Counted from the first letter of the stretch, positions 11,689-20,841 are shown. The stretch: DNA of 64,000 nt from Comamonadaceae bacterium (GCA_027488215.1 JAIYCB010000026.1:1-64000), one strand, 5' to 3'. A program made the numbers and translations. The notes: a model not told the origin generated them from the sequence alone.

Positions 11689-12147
11689 TCAGGCCGTGCT
11701 GGTGCGACCCAAAGCCTTGTCTACGCCTTGATTGGCCAAGGCGTCTGCCCGCTCATTGCCAGGATCACCGTTGTGGCCCTTTACCCAGCACCAATCGATG
11801 CGGTGTCCCGAAGACGACACCACGGCGTCGAGTTTTTGCCACAAGTCGGCATTTTTGACGGGCTGTTTGGCGGCGGTGCGCCAGCCCCGGGCTTTCCAGC
11901 CGTGGATCCACTCGGTGATGCCTTTGCGCACATATTCGCTATCCAAGTACAGGGTGACCTGACATGGACGCTTGAGCGCCGACAGACCCTCGATCACAGC
12001 CGTCATTTCCATGCGGTTGTTGGTGGTGTTGAGCTCGCCGCCAAACAACTCTTGCACATGCTGACCCGACTGCAGGCGAACGCCCCAGCCGCCAGGGCCT
12101 GGGTTGCCCTTGCAGGCACCATCGGTGTGAATTTCAACGTGGGTCAC
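11689..12147 (-). CDS. rnhA: Ribonuclease HI
   Basis: RNase HI cuts RNA in RNA-DNA hybrids, removing R-loops and primers. From the GTG at 12147 the product is 152 residues (E. coli has 155) beginning [22 protein letters not shown]. The four catalytic acids are visible: Asp in HTDGACKGN, Glu in [12 protein letters not shown], Asp in [12 protein letters not shown] and the late Asp in [10 protein letters not shown]. The frame is open further upstream, but that part encodes methyltransferase sequence in another frame and does not match RNase HI. It overlaps the end of the yafS-like methyltransferase by 14 bp, so the pair is likely co-transcribed. Confidence 0.95.
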   Translation of the reverse strand: MTHVEIHTDGACKGNPGPGGWGVRLQSGQHVQELFGGELNTTNNRMEMTAVIEGLSALKRPCQVTLYLDSEYVRKGITEWIHGWKARGWRTAAKQPVKNADLWQKLDAVVSSSGHRIDWCWVKGHNGDPGNERADALANQGVDKALGRTSTA

Positions 12148-13015
12148 AAGCGTCTTTCTCGGCCAATGGGCGGCCTGGGAAGGCATCGGAGCGCGCCACG
12201 GGCGCAGTCGCTGTCGCGGGCGATCGTACCTTGCGCCACTGACGAGCTGGCAGCCAACGCCCCCCTGGTACACGTTTGGTGGCCATCAAGAGGTAAACAC
12301 CCCCTAATATCGGCCACCAGCGCTCACCCGCACCTTCCATCCAACCCAATCGCTGCATCCAACGCTCGCTGCCCAAGGCCGGGGTCCAGCCCCCAAAGCG
12401 GCTGACCTGTACCTCAAAACCCAGCAAACGCAACCAATCGCGCAAGCGCCGATAAGCGATCAGGCTCTGCACGGGCGCGCTCCCAAGGCGGCGCGCGCTG
12501 CCGCGCAATGGCTGCCAACCCCACAAACTCAACGGGTTCAGGCCTGTGATCAGCACCTGCCCCTCGGGAATCAGCACCCGCTCGACCTCGCGCAAACAGG
12601 CATGCGGATCGGCCGAGCGCTCCAGAGTATGCGGCAAGACCACCAAGTCGAGGCTGTCGGCTTGCCAAGGCCATGCGCGACTGTCCAGCCACACATCAGG
12701 GGCGATTTCCAGAGGACTTGCCATGTTCGTGGGCTGTGGCGGCGGCAAGTTCCGCCGTTCTGGCTCGCTCAAGGCCTTGTACGCATGAGGCCATTCGAAC
12801 TCGGCACATGCTTGCCAGCGGTGGGGCATGCGGTTTTGGCGCAAAGCCTGCAACTGTGGCCAACCCAGTTGCACCGCGTGGTAGCCGAAAACATCGGCCA
12901 GCAGTGCATCGGCCTGGGCTTGCTCCCAGGCCAACAAGCGCGAAGCCACCGGCTGACCAAGATGCGTCAGCCAAGCGGGCGTGGGGTGTTGGCTTTCTAT
13001 AATCGAGCGCTCCAT
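12134..13015 (-). CDS. YafS-like class I SAM-dependent methyltransferase
   Basis: This is a putative methyltransferase of about 293 residues resembling E. coli YafS. The core shows [20 protein letters not shown] and [13 protein letters not shown], equivalents of the post-I and motif IV-V regions of the fold. E. coli has the same neighbourhood, with yafS between gloB (divergent) and rnhA, which supports the assignment. The function of YafS is not well defined. The ATG at 13015 overlaps the start of gloB on the other strand; a start further inside the gene is possible because no ribosome site is evident. Confidence 0.8.
   Translation of the reverse strand: MERSIIESQHPTPAWLTHLGQPVASRLLAWEQAQADALLADVFGYHAVQLGWPQLQALRQNRMPHRWQACAEFEWPHAYKALSEPERRNLPPPQPTNMASPLEIAPDVWLDSRAWPWQADSLDLVVLPHTLERSADPHACLREVERVLIPEGQVLITGLNPLSLWGWQPLRGSARRLGSAPVQSLIAYRRLRDWLRLLGFEVQVSRFGGWTPALGSERWMQRLGWMEGAGERWWPILGGVYLLMATKRVPGGRWLPARQWRKVRSPATATAPVARSDAFPGRPLAEKDACDPR
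12998..13003 (+). promoter_or_regulatory. Perfect -10 hexamer upstream of gloB
   Basis: TATAAT lies 10 bp before the gloB ATG and just inside the divergent methyltransferase frame. Transcription from it would start at or next to the ATG, giving a very short or absent leader. The -35 region is poor. Confidence 0.55.
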
Positions 13016-13787
13016 GAAACTCATTGCCCTGCCCGCTTTCGCAGACAACTATATTTGGTTGTTGCACACCGACCGCCACGCCCTCGTGGTGGACCCAGGC
13101 GACAGTGCGCCGGTGCTGGCCTGGATGCAAGCGCACCCGGGTGTGCAGCTGGACACAATTTTAGTCACGCATCACCACGCTGATCACACCGGCGGCCTGG
13201 TCGAGTTGGTGGCGCATACCGGAGCCAAGGTGCTGGGCCCCGCCCTCGAACAAATGCCCGTACCTGCGCAAGGACTTCAACAAGGCGATTGCCATGACTG
13301 GCACGGCCTGCAACTTCAAGTTCTCGAGGTGCCAGGTCATACCTTGGGTCACATCGCCTTTTGGTCGCAGCCCACGGGCCAGGACCCCCTGCTTTTTTGT
13401 GGCGATACATTGTTTTCGGGCGGATGTGGTCGATTATTTGAAGGCACGCCAGCCCAGATGCTGGACTCGCTCGACCGCTTGGCCGCATTGCCCGATGCCA
13501 CGCGCGTTTGCTGCGCTCATGAGTACACCCTGTCCAATCTGAAATTTGCGCTGGCCGTCGAACCCGACAACTTGGCGCTGCAAGCGCATTGGGCGCATTG
13601 CACGCATTTGCGCAGCCAAATGCTGCCTACTCTGCCCGTAGCGCTGCAGACCGAACGCGCCATCAACCCTTTCTTGCGAAGCCGCCTTGCCTCTGTCTCT
13701 GCAGCAGTGCACCACCATGACCCGCTGGCTGTGGATGATGTGTCCACCTTTGCAGCTCTTCGCCAATGGAAAAACACCTTCCGATGA
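13014..13787 (+). CDS. gloB: Hydroxyacylglutathione hydrolase (glyoxalase II)
   Basis: GloB hydrolyses S-lactoylglutathione to lactate and glutathione, completing methylglyoxal detoxification. The 257-residue product has the binuclear zinc motif THHHADHTGG, the second-shell motif VPGHTLGHIAF, the metal-bridging Asp in LLFCGDTLFSGGCGRLFEG, and CAHEYTLSNLKFA. All are diagnostic for glyoxalase II within the metallo-beta-lactamase fold. The ATG at 13014 gives the canonical start [17 protein letters not shown]. It overlaps the next gene, mltD, by an ATGA. Confidence 0.96.
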   Translation: MKLIALPAFADNYIWLLHTDRHALVVDPGDSAPVLAWMQAHPGVQLDTILVTHHHADHTGGLVELVAHTGAKVLGPALEQMPVPAQGLQQGDCHDWHGLQLQVLEVPGHTLGHIAFWSQPTGQDPLLFCGDTLFSGGCGRLFEGTPAQMLDSLDRLAALPDATRVCCAHEYTLSNLKFALAVEPDNLALQAHWAHCTHLRSQMLPTLPVALQTERAINPFLRSRLASVSAAVHHHDPLAVDDVSTFAALRQWKNTFR

Positions 13788-15370
13788 ACCTGATCACCCC
13801 TGCCCAAGCCCGCATCATTCGGCCCAGTTGGGTCTTGCTGCTGGCCGCTTTTGTCACGGGGTGTGCCACTTCGGTGCCCACCTCACCAACCACATCGGCA
13901 ACGCCAACGCCAGCGCCAACTGAGCAAGCGTCCGTTGCATCGACACCAGCATCCCCAGCACCGCCCATGGCTGTGGCTGTCACAAACCCCGCGACGCCTT
14001 CAGCGCCACCTGTGGTCCAAATGCACACCGAGCCAGCGGTGACACTCAAGCCCCACGCCACGGTCGGGCTACAACAACCCATCGATATCTGGGAACGCAT
14101 CCGCCGGGGCTTTGCCATGCCCGATCTGGACAACCAACTGGTGCGTAGCCGCGAGCAGTGGTATGCCAGCCGTCCCGACTACATGCTGCGCATGACCGAG
14201 CGCTCGCGCCCCTACCTGTTTCACATCGTTGAAGAGCTGGAACGCAGAAAAATGCCCACCGAGCTGGCTTTGCTGCCCTTCATCGAGTCGGCCTTCAACC
14301 CGCAGGCCGTGTCCAGCGCAAAGGCCGCAGGCATGTGGCAATTCATGCCTGCCACCGGCAAGTACTTCGACCTGAAACAAAACCTTTTCAGGGACGAGCG
14401 CCGCGATGTGCTGGAGTCCACCCGCGCTGCGCTGGATTACCTGCAAAAGCTCTACACCATGTTTGGCGACTGGCACCTGGCCCTGGCCGCCTACAACTGG
14501 GGTGAAGGCAGCGTGGGTCGGGCGCTGGCGCGCAACAGGGCGCAAGGATTGCCACTGACCTACAGCGACCTGCGCATGCCTGATGAAACGCGTCACTACG
14601 TGCCCAAACTGCAAGCGGTCAAAAACATCGTGGCCCAACCCGAAGCCTTCAAGACCGAGCTGCCACTGATTCAGAACCACCCGTACTTCAGGAGCGTGGC
14701 CATCGAACGGGACATCGACGTGGCCTTAGCGGCCAAGCTGGCCAACGTGAGCCTGGAAAACTTCAAGGCCCTCAACCCAGCCATGAACCGTCCCGTGATT
14801 TTGGCAGCGGGCACGCCGCAGATCCTGCTGCCTTGGGACAACGCCACCGTTTTTGAATCCAACCTGCAGGCACACGCCAATCGCCGCCTGTCCAGTTGGA
14901 CAGCCTGGCAAGCACCTCGCACCATGCGGGCAGAAGAAGTGGCCAAGCAAGTGGGCATGTCCACAGAGCAATTGCGCAGCGTCAATGGGATTCCGGCTCG
15001 CATGCTGGTCAAAGCCGGATCCACACTGCTGGTGCCACGCCAGGGCAAGCTGGACAACGATGTGACCGAGCACCTGGCCGACAACGGCCACCTGCTGCTG
15101 GCCCCCGAGGTGGTGTTGCGCAAGATCACGGTCAAGGCCCGCCAAGGCGACACGCTCATGCGCCTGGCATCACGTCACGGTGTGAGCGCCGCCAACGTGG
15201 CCGACTGGAACCGGCTCAAACCGAATGCCACGCTCTCCAACGGACAATCCTTGAGCATTTATGTGCCGGCACAGGCTTCACGCCGAGCAACGCCTCAGCG
15301 CAACAAAGCACCCGCCAAAGCCACTGCACGGTCTGAAAGGCCTAAAGCCCAAGCTGCAACCAAACGTTGA
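13784..15370 (+). CDS. mltD: Membrane-bound lytic murein transglycosylase D, lipoprotein
   Basis: MltD cleaves peptidoglycan glycan strands from the outer-membrane face of the periplasm. The 528-residue product has a lipoprotein signal (LLLAAFVTGC, lipidated Cys), then a Pro/Thr/Ala-rich linker. The SLT domain follows, with the catalytic Glu in LPFIESAFNPQAVS, AGMWQFMPATGKYF and LALAAYNWGEGSVGRAL. Two LysM-type modules lie at the C-terminus (around MRAEEVAKQVGM and VKARQGDTLMRLASRHG), followed by a basic tail. The start overlaps the gloB stop by ATGA, so translation is probably coupled. The gloB-mltD pairing is common in proteobacteria. Confidence 0.93.
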   Translation: MNLITPAQARIIRPSWVLLLAAFVTGCATSVPTSPTTSATPTPAPTEQASVASTPASPAPPMAVAVTNPATPSAPPVVQMHTEPAVTLKPHATVGLQQPIDIWERIRRGFAMPDLDNQLVRSREQWYASRPDYMLRMTERSRPYLFHIVEELERRKMPTELALLPFIESAFNPQAVSSAKAAGMWQFMPATGKYFDLKQNLFRDERRDVLESTRAALDYLQKLYTMFGDWHLALAAYNWGEGSVGRALARNRAQGLPLTYSDLRMPDETRHYVPKLQAVKNIVAQPEAFKTELPLIQNHPYFRSVAIERDIDVALAAKLANVSLENFKALNPAMNRPVILAAGTPQILLPWDNATVFESNLQAHANRRLSSWTAWQAPRTMRAEEVAKQVGMSTEQLRSVNGIPARMLVKAGSTLLVPRQGKLDNDVTEHLADNGHLLLAPEVVLRKITVKARQGDTLMRLASRHGVSAANVADWNRLKPNATLSNGQSLSIYVPAQASRRATPQRNKAPAKATARSERPKAQAATKR

Positions 15371-15383
15371 ACAGCAAAACCTC

Positions 15384-15402
15384 AGCCCAACACCGTTGGG
15401 CT
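15384..15402 (+). terminator. Hairpin after mltD
   Basis: AGCCCAAC and GTTGGGCT form an 8-bp stem with an ACC loop 14 bp after the mltD stop. There is no T-run, so it may be a transcript-end stabiliser rather than an intrinsic terminator. A second palindrome, CGGTTCATGTGAACCG, lies at 15428-15443 over the end of the convergent gene. Confidence 0.55.
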
Positions 15403-15431
15403 CCCTCGCATTCGGCCCATGACGGCTCGGT

Positions 15432-16481
15432 TCATGTGAACCGTCGGTTTCTAGACTTTTGCACAAAAGCGTTGGTGAATGTGCGCTCCGGCGCGAGCTG
15501 TCTGGGCCCATAGTTGCCGATCAACTTGGCATGCACACGCCAAGCATGCGACACGTCTTCGCTGCGCACAAGCCCGTCTACGGCGTAAGACTCACGCAGC
15601 TTCTCAAAAGCACCGAGATAGATCGCCCGATCGCCCATCCAGTGACTTGCAGGGACGGCTCGCAGTATGTCTGTCAAGCCCGCAGTCTGCAGCCACTTCA
15701 GAGCATGCACCACAGCATCGCTCAGGGCCTGCACACGATCAGGATGCAGTTGCAGAAAATCAGCATGGGCGAACAGACTGGCCCCCGGCACAGCGCCTCC
15801 CATCAATTGGCGTGTGCCTTGCAGGGTTCGGGCATCGCCCAGCAGTCGGATGTCGTTTTTTTGCTCCAGCCAATACATGATCGGGTCTGGATTGCACAGG
15901 GCATCGATGCTGCCGTTGCGCAACGATTCGATCACCCCTTGTGATGAACCTACCGGAACAAATACCACATCCTCCGCCGTCAAACCTTGACGCGATAACC
16001 ATTGGCATGCTGTCCAGTGGGTGGCCGAATCCAAAGCTGAAATGCCCAAACGCGCGCCCTTCATGTCGGTCAGAGAACGCCAGACCAAACCGCCGCGCGT
16101 GCTCCCCCCGAGGCTGACTTGTGGTGTGCGGCTCAATTGCACAAAACTCTGGTAAATGAGTCCCTTCAGGTGCAGGCCAAACAAGTGTTCGTAAGCACCG
16201 GCCATTACATCCGCTTGGCCAGCAAGCGCCGCGCTCAAAGCCATGGCACCCGACTCCTTTGGCAACCACTCCACTTGCACGCCCGCCTGTCGGAAAAAAC
16301 CCAGCCGCTCGGCCAATGTCAAAGGCAAGTGGTACAGGCTTTGGCTGGCGGCCAGGGCCAAACGCACGCGCGGCAAAGCACGGCTTGCCTCGGAGGACAG
16401 AGCGGTGGTCGCCTGCACTGAAGCCAATGAGCCAACAGCTGCCAGCAACAGCGATCGACGAGAAGCATGGGCTGACTTCAC
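15432..16481 (-). CDS. ABC-type substrate-binding protein, NMT1/SsuA-like
   Basis: This is a periplasmic receptor of about 349 residues in the NMT1/THI5/SsuA superfamily, which binds sulfonates, thiamine precursors or similar ligands. A signal sequence with a twin-arginine look (ASRRSLLLAAVGSLASV) opens the protein. The core then shows the family pattern LYHLPLTLAERLGFFRQAGV, GQADVMAGAYEH and LGISALDSATHWTACQWL. I chose the GTG at 16481 because AGGAG sits 8 bp upstream; the in-frame GTG at 16490 lies immediately next to that site. No ATPase or permease gene is adjacent, so it is an orphan and the ligand is unknown. Confidence 0.82.
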   Translation of the reverse strand: MKSAHASRRSLLLAAVGSLASVQATTALSSEASRALPRVRLALAASQSLYHLPLTLAERLGFFRQAGVQVEWLPKESGAMALSAALAGQADVMAGAYEHLFGLHLKGLIYQSFVQLSRTPQVSLGGSTRGGLVWRSLTDMKGARLGISALDSATHWTACQWLSRQGLTAEDVVFVPVGSSQGVIESLRNGSIDALCNPDPIMYWLEQKNDIRLLGDARTLQGTRQLMGGAVPGASLFAHADFLQLHPDRVQALSDAVVHALKWLQTAGLTDILRAVPASHWMGDRAIYLGAFEKLRESYAVDGLVRSEDVSHAWRVHAKLIGNYGPRQLAPERTFTNAFVQKSRNRRFT

Positions 16482-16659
16482 CCGCAACACTCCTGAAGAA
16501 AAAGGGATACAAGCCCAGCTTAATCAGGCGCGGTGGATCGCGCATCAGGATTGATCCCGAGCGGGTTTTCACGTAATGGATTGCAGGTAATTGACAAGCC
16601 GAAAGCGCACCGCTTGACAACCCGTCAAGCCCTGCGCAAATCAGGCACAGGGGTCGAAG

Positions 16660-17250
16660 TCAGCGTCTGTCGACCAAAGCGTGGGCGATGGTGCCCAGGT
16701 CCACGTATTCCAGTTCGCTGCCTGCGGGCACGCCACGGGCCAGGCGTGTCACGCGCAGGCCTTGTTGGCGGATCATTTCAGAGATCACATGGGCAGTGGC
16801 CTCGCCCTCCGCGGTGAAATTGGTCGCCAAGATCACCTCGGTCAGCACGCCATCGCCCACGCGTTGTTTGAGCTTGGCCAGGCCAATGTCGTGCGGGCCA
16901 ATGCCGTCGAGCGGGCTGAGCTTGCCCATCAGCACAAAGTACAAGCCCCGGTAAGTGCCCGTGCGCTCAATGGCCGACTGGTCCGCCGGGGTCTCGATCA
17001 CACACAGCTGGGTGCGGTCACGGGTGGCGTCCAAGCAGGTGTCACACAAATCGGCTTCTGTGAAGGTATGACAACACGCGCAGTGGCGAATTTTTTGCAC
17101 CGCATTGTCCAAAGCAGCCGCCAGTTGCCGCGCCGTGGCACGGTCGTTTTGCAGCAGCTGAAAGGCCATGCGCTGGGCCGACTTGATGCCCACCCCTGGC
17201 AAGCCCTTGAGGGCCTGCACCAGTGTGGCAAGGGCTTGGGTGTCGGCCAT
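16660..17250 (-). CDS. recR: Recombination mediator RecR
   Basis: RecR works with RecF and RecO to load RecA at single-strand gaps. The 196-residue product has the N-terminal helix-hairpin-helix ([20 protein letters not shown]) and the four-cysteine zinc finger [16 protein letters not shown]. The Toprim domain follows ([17 protein letters not shown]), with a C-terminal [14 protein letters not shown] stretch. Length and motif order are canonical. It is the last gene of dnaX-ybaB-recR, 10 bp after ybaB. Confidence 0.96.
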   Translation of the reverse strand: MADTQALATLVQALKGLPGVGIKSAQRMAFQLLQNDRATARQLAAALDNAVQKIRHCACCHTFTEADLCDTCLDATRDRTQLCVIETPADQSAIERTGTYRGLYFVLMGKLSPLDGIGPHDIGLAKLKQRVGDGVLTEVILATNFTAEGEATAHVISEMIRQQGLRVTRLARGVPAGSELEYVDLGTIAHALVDRR

Positions 17251-17260
17251 GTTCAGACGC

Positions 17261-17584
17261 TCAGAAAGGCAGCTTCATGCCCGGTGGCAAACCGGCGGTG
17301 AGCTTGCCCATCTTTTGCTGCGAGACTTCTTCGGCCATGCGCACGGCGTCGTTGAAGGCAGCGGCCACCAAGTCTTCCAGCATGTCCTTGTCGTCGGCCA
17401 GCAAGCTGGGGTCAATGGTCACGCGGCGCACGCTGTTTTTGCAGGTCATCAGCACCTTGACCATGCCGGAGCCAGCCTGGCCCTCGACCTCGACAAAGGC
17501 GAGTTCGTCCTGGGCTTTTTTCAGGTTGTCTTGCATGGCTTGGGCTTGTTTCATCAAGCCAGCGAGTTGTCCTTTGTTGAACAT
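17261..17584 (-). CDS. ybaB: YbaB/EbfC family nucleoid-associated protein
   Basis: This is a small dimeric DNA-binding protein of 107 residues that usually sits between dnaX and recR. The sequence starts [20 protein letters not shown] and has the conserved central [18 protein letters not shown], then a Pro/Gly-rich end ([12 protein letters not shown]). The ATG at 17584 has a good AAAGGA site; an in-frame upstream ATG at 17623 has no support. Confidence 0.94.
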   Translation of the reverse strand: MFNKGQLAGLMKQAQAMQDNLKKAQDELAFVEVEGQAGSGMVKVLMTCKNSVRRVTIDPSLLADDKDMLEDLVAAAFNDAVRMAEEVSQQKMGKLTAGLPPGMKLPF

Positions 17585-17623
17585 GGGGTTTCCTTTGATC
17601 AGAGTGGATGTGTGGGGGCTCAA

Positions 17624-19564
17624 TCAATTTGAAATGATCTGGATGCTGCCGGGCACGATTTTGGCTCCAAAGTCACGCACCATGGCCTGCACCAGCGGGT
17701 CACTTTCAATCAGCGCTTTGGCGGCCACCATTTTCTCGGCGGCTTTAACGGCCAGACGCTTGGCGGGGCTGTCGGTCACAGTGCCGATTTCGATGCCCAG
17801 TTTGACATCGCCATGGCCTGCAGCCTGCAAAGCCGCTTGCAAGCGCTCGCGACTGGCGGGGTGTTTGAGGGTCTCGCTCTCTACGCGCAATTGCCATTGG
17901 TCAGCATCGCGAGCCACCAGCTGCGACTGCAGGGCCAACTCGCGCACCAAGGCGCTGATGGCATCTTGCCTCATCAGGCCTTGTACCACCTCCTGCCAAA
18001 CGTCTCCCTCAGGCGTGGCTTGGACGGTGGCGGGTCCAGCCTGCGTGGGCACATCGGCGCGCGAGGAAGGCATGACCTCACGCACCGGTAAAGCGCGCAA
18101 AGCGGGCGCTGCATGGGACGCATCTTGCACAGGCTCATGTAGAAGGGGTGCTGCGGGTTGGCTGACCTGGACATCGGCATGGTCGGTGGTGTCAGGCCAG
18201 TCTTCCCAAGGGGGAGGCTCAGAATGGGCTTGCTCGACCTGGGCAGGCGACTTTGACTGTGGCGCATGCACCTGAAGATGCGCAACCGCAGGTGGTGCAT
18301 CCAATGGCGCAGCCATAGGGGCTGCCGTCTTTGGCGGTACTGAGTTGCCTGCAGCAGATTCAGCTGACCGCTGGGCAACAGGGGCGGTGCCCGCGGAGAG
18401 CCTGCTGGATTCAGTGACTCGCCGAGGGCTGGTCAGAAGGCTTTTTTTTTCAGCCGTTGCTGCCTGGGGCTTGAAAGCCAACAAGCGCAGCAGCACCATG
18501 GTCAGCGCCGCGTACTCGTCCGGAGCCAGGCCCAGCTCGGTGCGCCCATGCAGGCACAGGCTGTAGAGCAATTGGGTTTCTTCGGCGGGCATGGCCTGGG
18601 CTAAATCGGCCAAGCCCTGAGTGTCAGGGTCGTCACCGTCTTGCGCCATGCTGGGTACCATCTGCATCACCGCCATGCGCTGCAGCAGCACGGCCATGTC
18701 TTCGAGCGTGGCGGCAGCTGATACGCCTTGCAAGCGCAGGGCGTTGACCTGGTTCACCACCGCTGCACCGTCGCCCTCGGTCAGGGCGCGGATCATGTGC
18801 ATCACATGGCTGCGGTCCACACTGCCCAGCATCTGGCGCACGCCAGCTTCATGCAGCTGGCCGTTGCCAAAGGCAATGGCCTGGTCGGTCAGACTCAACG
18901 CGTCGCGCATGGAGCCGCGTGCAGCTCGGGCCAGAAGACGCAAGGCCAAAGGCTCGGCGCTCAATTGTTCTGTGGCCAGCACCTGGGTCAGGTGCTCAAA
19001 CACCGTCTCGGGGGCCATGGGACGAAGGTTGAACTGCAAGCAGCGCGATAGCACCGTCACAGGCACTTTTTGCGGGTCGGTCGTGGCCAGCACGAACTTC
19101 AAATACTCGGGGGGCTCCTCAAGGGTCTTCAACATCGCGTTGAACGCGGTGTTGGTCAGCATGTGCACCTCGTCAATCATGAAGACCTTGAAACGCCCCT
19201 GAACCGGTTTGTAAACCGCCTGCTCCAGCAGGCTTTGCACCTCGTCCACGCCCCGGTTCGAGGCGGCATCCAGCTCGGTGTAGTCCACAAAGCGCCCGGC
19301 GTCGATGTCGCGGCACGTTTGGCACACGCCGCAGGGCTCGGCGGTGATCCCGCCCTGCCCGTCTGCGCCCTGGCAGTTGAGCGACTTGGCCAAAATGCGG
19401 GACACGGTGGTCTTGCCCACTCCCCGGGTACCGGTAAATAAATAAGCATGGTGTAGGCGTTGCTGCACCAAGGCATTGGTCAAGGCCTGCACGACGTGCT
19501 CCTGCCCCACCATTTCGGTGAAATTGCGTGGGCGGTATTTGCGCGCAAGGACAAGGTACGACAT
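17624..19564 (-). CDS. dnaX: DNA polymerase III subunits tau and gamma
   Basis: DnaX is the clamp-loader ATPase; full-length tau also tethers the replicase to DnaB. From MSYLVLARKYRPRNF the product is 646 residues. Domain I has Walker A GTRGVGKT, a zinc ribbon ending CGVCQTC, Walker B MIDEVHML and the SRC motif (LSRCLQF). Domains II-III run to about residue 365. A Pro/Ala-rich linker follows, then the C-terminal tau domain that binds the polymerase and helicase. At codons 372-375 the RNA has nine A residues (18442-18450). A -1 slip there gives ten foreign residues and a stop at 18411-18413, predicting a gamma of about 384 residues. An in-frame upstream ATG at 19630 is not supported. Confidence 0.96.
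   Translation of the reverse strand: MSYLVLARKYRPRNFTEMVGQEHVVQALTNALVQQRLHHAYLFTGTRGVGKTTVSRILAKSLNCQGADGQGGITAEPCGVCQTCRDIDAGRFVDYTELDAASNRGVDEVQSLLEQAVYKPVQGRFKVFMIDEVHMLTNTAFNAMLKTLEEPPEYLKFVLATTDPQKVPVTVLSRCLQFNLRPMAPETVFEHLTQVLATEQLSAEPLALRLLARAARGSMRDALSLTDQAIAFGNGQLHEAGVRQMLGSVDRSHVMHMIRALTEGDGAAVVNQVNALRLQGVSAAATLEDMAVLLQRMAVMQMVPSMAQDGDDPDTQGLADLAQAMPAEETQLLYSLCLHGRTELGLAPDEYAALTMVLLRLLAFKPQAATAEKKSLLTSPRRVTESSRLSAGTAPVAQRSAESAAGNSVPPKTAAPMAAPLDAPPAVAHLQVHAPQSKSPAQVEQAHSEPPPWEDWPDTTDHADVQVSQPAAPLLHEPVQDASHAAPALRALPVREVMPSSRADVPTQAGPATVQATPEGDVWQEVVQGLMRQDAISALVRELALQSQLVARDADQWQLRVESETLKHPASRERLQAALQAAGHGDVKLGIEIGTVTDSPAKRLAVKAAEKMVAAKALIESDPLVQAMVRDFGAKIVPGSIQIISN
18442..18450 (-). 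promoter_or_regulatory. A9 slippery run in dnaX (candidate gamma frameshift site)
   Basis: On the coding strand, GCT GAA AAA AAA AGC reads Ala-Glu-Lys-Lys-Ser just after clamp-loader domain III. In the -1 frame translation continues KPSDQPSASH then TGA; in the +1 frame it reads Ala-Phe then TGA. Thermus dnaX uses a comparable A9 run through transcriptional slippage, and E. coli uses AAAAAAG with -1 ribosomal shifting. Confidence 0.7.
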
Positions 19565-19632
19565 GGAAGGTGATTCTATCGGGCCGTGGCCCTGGTTCTT
19601 GCGAATGAGTTCCGACAAAACTCCGACCAACC

Positions 19633-19661
19633 GGACAATGACCTGCCAGCTGGCCTACAAT
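19633..19661 (+). promoter_or_regulatory. Candidate ffs promoter
   Basis: TACAAT at 19656-19661 is a good -10 element placed about 7 bp before the predicted RNA start. A weak -35 (CGGACA or GGACAA) lies 17-18 bp upstream. The site is within 110 bp of the divergent dnaX start. Confidence 0.55.
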
Positions 19662-19667
19662 CACCCT

Positions 19668-19763
19668 CGACGGGCCTTCCCGCATGGTGAAGCGGCCAAC
19701 CGGGTCAGGTGGGGAACCAAGCAGCCCTAACTGTGAATCCAGTGCCGGGGTCAAGGCTCGTCA
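19668..19763 (+). ncRNA. ffs: Signal recognition particle RNA (4.5S, small bacterial type)
   Basis: This RNA binds Ffh to form the bacterial SRP. The hallmark apical sequence GTCAGGTGGGGAACCAAGC followed by AGCCC is present at about 19705-19731. The ends pair: GACGGGCCTT (19669-19678) with AAGGCTCGTC (19753-19762), with one G-U pair. The total length of about 95 nt fits the single-hairpin type of Gram-negatives. Location beside dnaX is common in betaproteobacteria. Exact ends are inferred from the pairing and the upstream TACAAT. Confidence 0.9.
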
Positions 19764-19814
19764 CCCCTCATCATCGTCACAAAGCTTGCCAAACCGCTTT
19801 CCCAGTGCGAGGGC

Positions 19815-20825
19815 TTAGCCCGGCGGCGGCACGTCTCTTCCCAAAATACGCTGCCCAAGCCATTGCAGGCCTTCTCGCACATTCATGCGCCGACTTTGCT
19901 GCTGGGCCACGGGGTGATTTTGGCCTGCTTGCAGCGGCGGGCCAATGTCAAAAGTAAACACATAGGCGGGCTCTTGCCCCATGCGCAAGTCGGTGACCAA
20001 CAACTTGCCGTTTTGGTCAGCAACCTTGTAAAAACCGTCGGTGAACCGCGCCAGCCGCTGCAACTGGGGATGATCGGCGTTCTGCGCGGCCAAAGTGGCT
20101 CCACGGTCATGGGCCACAAAGCGCATGGGCCTGTCGCCGTCCATCAGGGCATAAAAACCTTCATGAAAGCGATCGCCATCAATCGCCACCACGCGCCACA
20201 GCAAGGTAGTCAAGGGCGCAGGTGTGACCAGCAACTGCGCACTGGGCAAGCCCTGCGCCTGCAGAGACTGGCGGGCATGCTGTGTGACCCAGGCCTGGCC
20301 CAGCGCGCTCCAGGCCAAATAAGCGGTGCTCAGGGCCAGCCCCCAGCCATTGATGCGCAAAGCCCTGCCCACGTTTTGGACACGGAAAGCGGCCACCACC
20401 CCCACCAGCAAGGGCAATGAATACGCTGGGTCGATGATGAACATGCTGCCCAAGCCATAGGCCTCATCCGTAAATGGTTGAAAAACCTGGGTGCCGTAGA
20501 TCGTCATCAGGTCCAGCAAGGGATGCGTGAACAGCGCCAGCCACAGTGCCCATAACCAGCGGCCATACAAGCGGGCCTGATTGTGGATCCGGCTGACCAC
20601 CCAGGCCATGGGAAACGCAAAGAGCGTGAGCAGCAGCAAAGCATGGGTTTCAGCGCGGTGGCGGATCATGTTCAGGATCGGGTCACCGTGGTCCAGCAAC
20701 ACATCCAGGTCAGGCAGCAATCCGGCCACACCGCCCCACATCACCGATTTCCAGAGCGCCGTGCGTCGACCCATGACGGCCACACCAATCGAGGCGCCCA
20801 AAAGAATTTGTGTGACGGAATCCAT
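19815..20825 (-). CDS. Membrane-bound metal-dependent hydrolase, YdjM-like
   Basis: This 336-residue protein resembles the DUF457/YdjM family. The N-terminus MDSVTQILLGASIGVAVMGR is typical, followed by GLLPDLDVLLDHGDP and IRHRAETHALL, whose Asp and His residues are the presumed metal ligands, and later LFTHPLLDLMTIYGTQ. About four to five membrane segments fill the first half and the C-terminal part is soluble. The exact reaction is not established for this family. An FNR-like palindrome begins 17 bp before its start. Confidence 0.82.
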   Translation of the reverse strand: MDSVTQILLGASIGVAVMGRRTALWKSVMWGGVAGLLPDLDVLLDHGDPILNMIRHRAETHALLLLTLFAFPMAWVVSRIHNQARLYGRWLWALWLALFTHPLLDLMTIYGTQVFQPFTDEAYGLGSMFIIDPAYSLPLLVGVVAAFRVQNVGRALRINGWGLALSTAYLAWSALGQAWVTQHARQSLQAQGLPSAQLLVTPAPLTTLLWRVVAIDGDRFHEGFYALMDGDRPMRFVAHDRGATLAAQNADHPQLQRLARFTDGFYKVADQNGKLLVTDLRMGQEPAYVFTFDIGPPLQAGQNHPVAQQQSRRMNVREGLQWLGQRILGRDVPPPG

Positions 20826-20841
20826 GGATGCGTTTAGAAAT

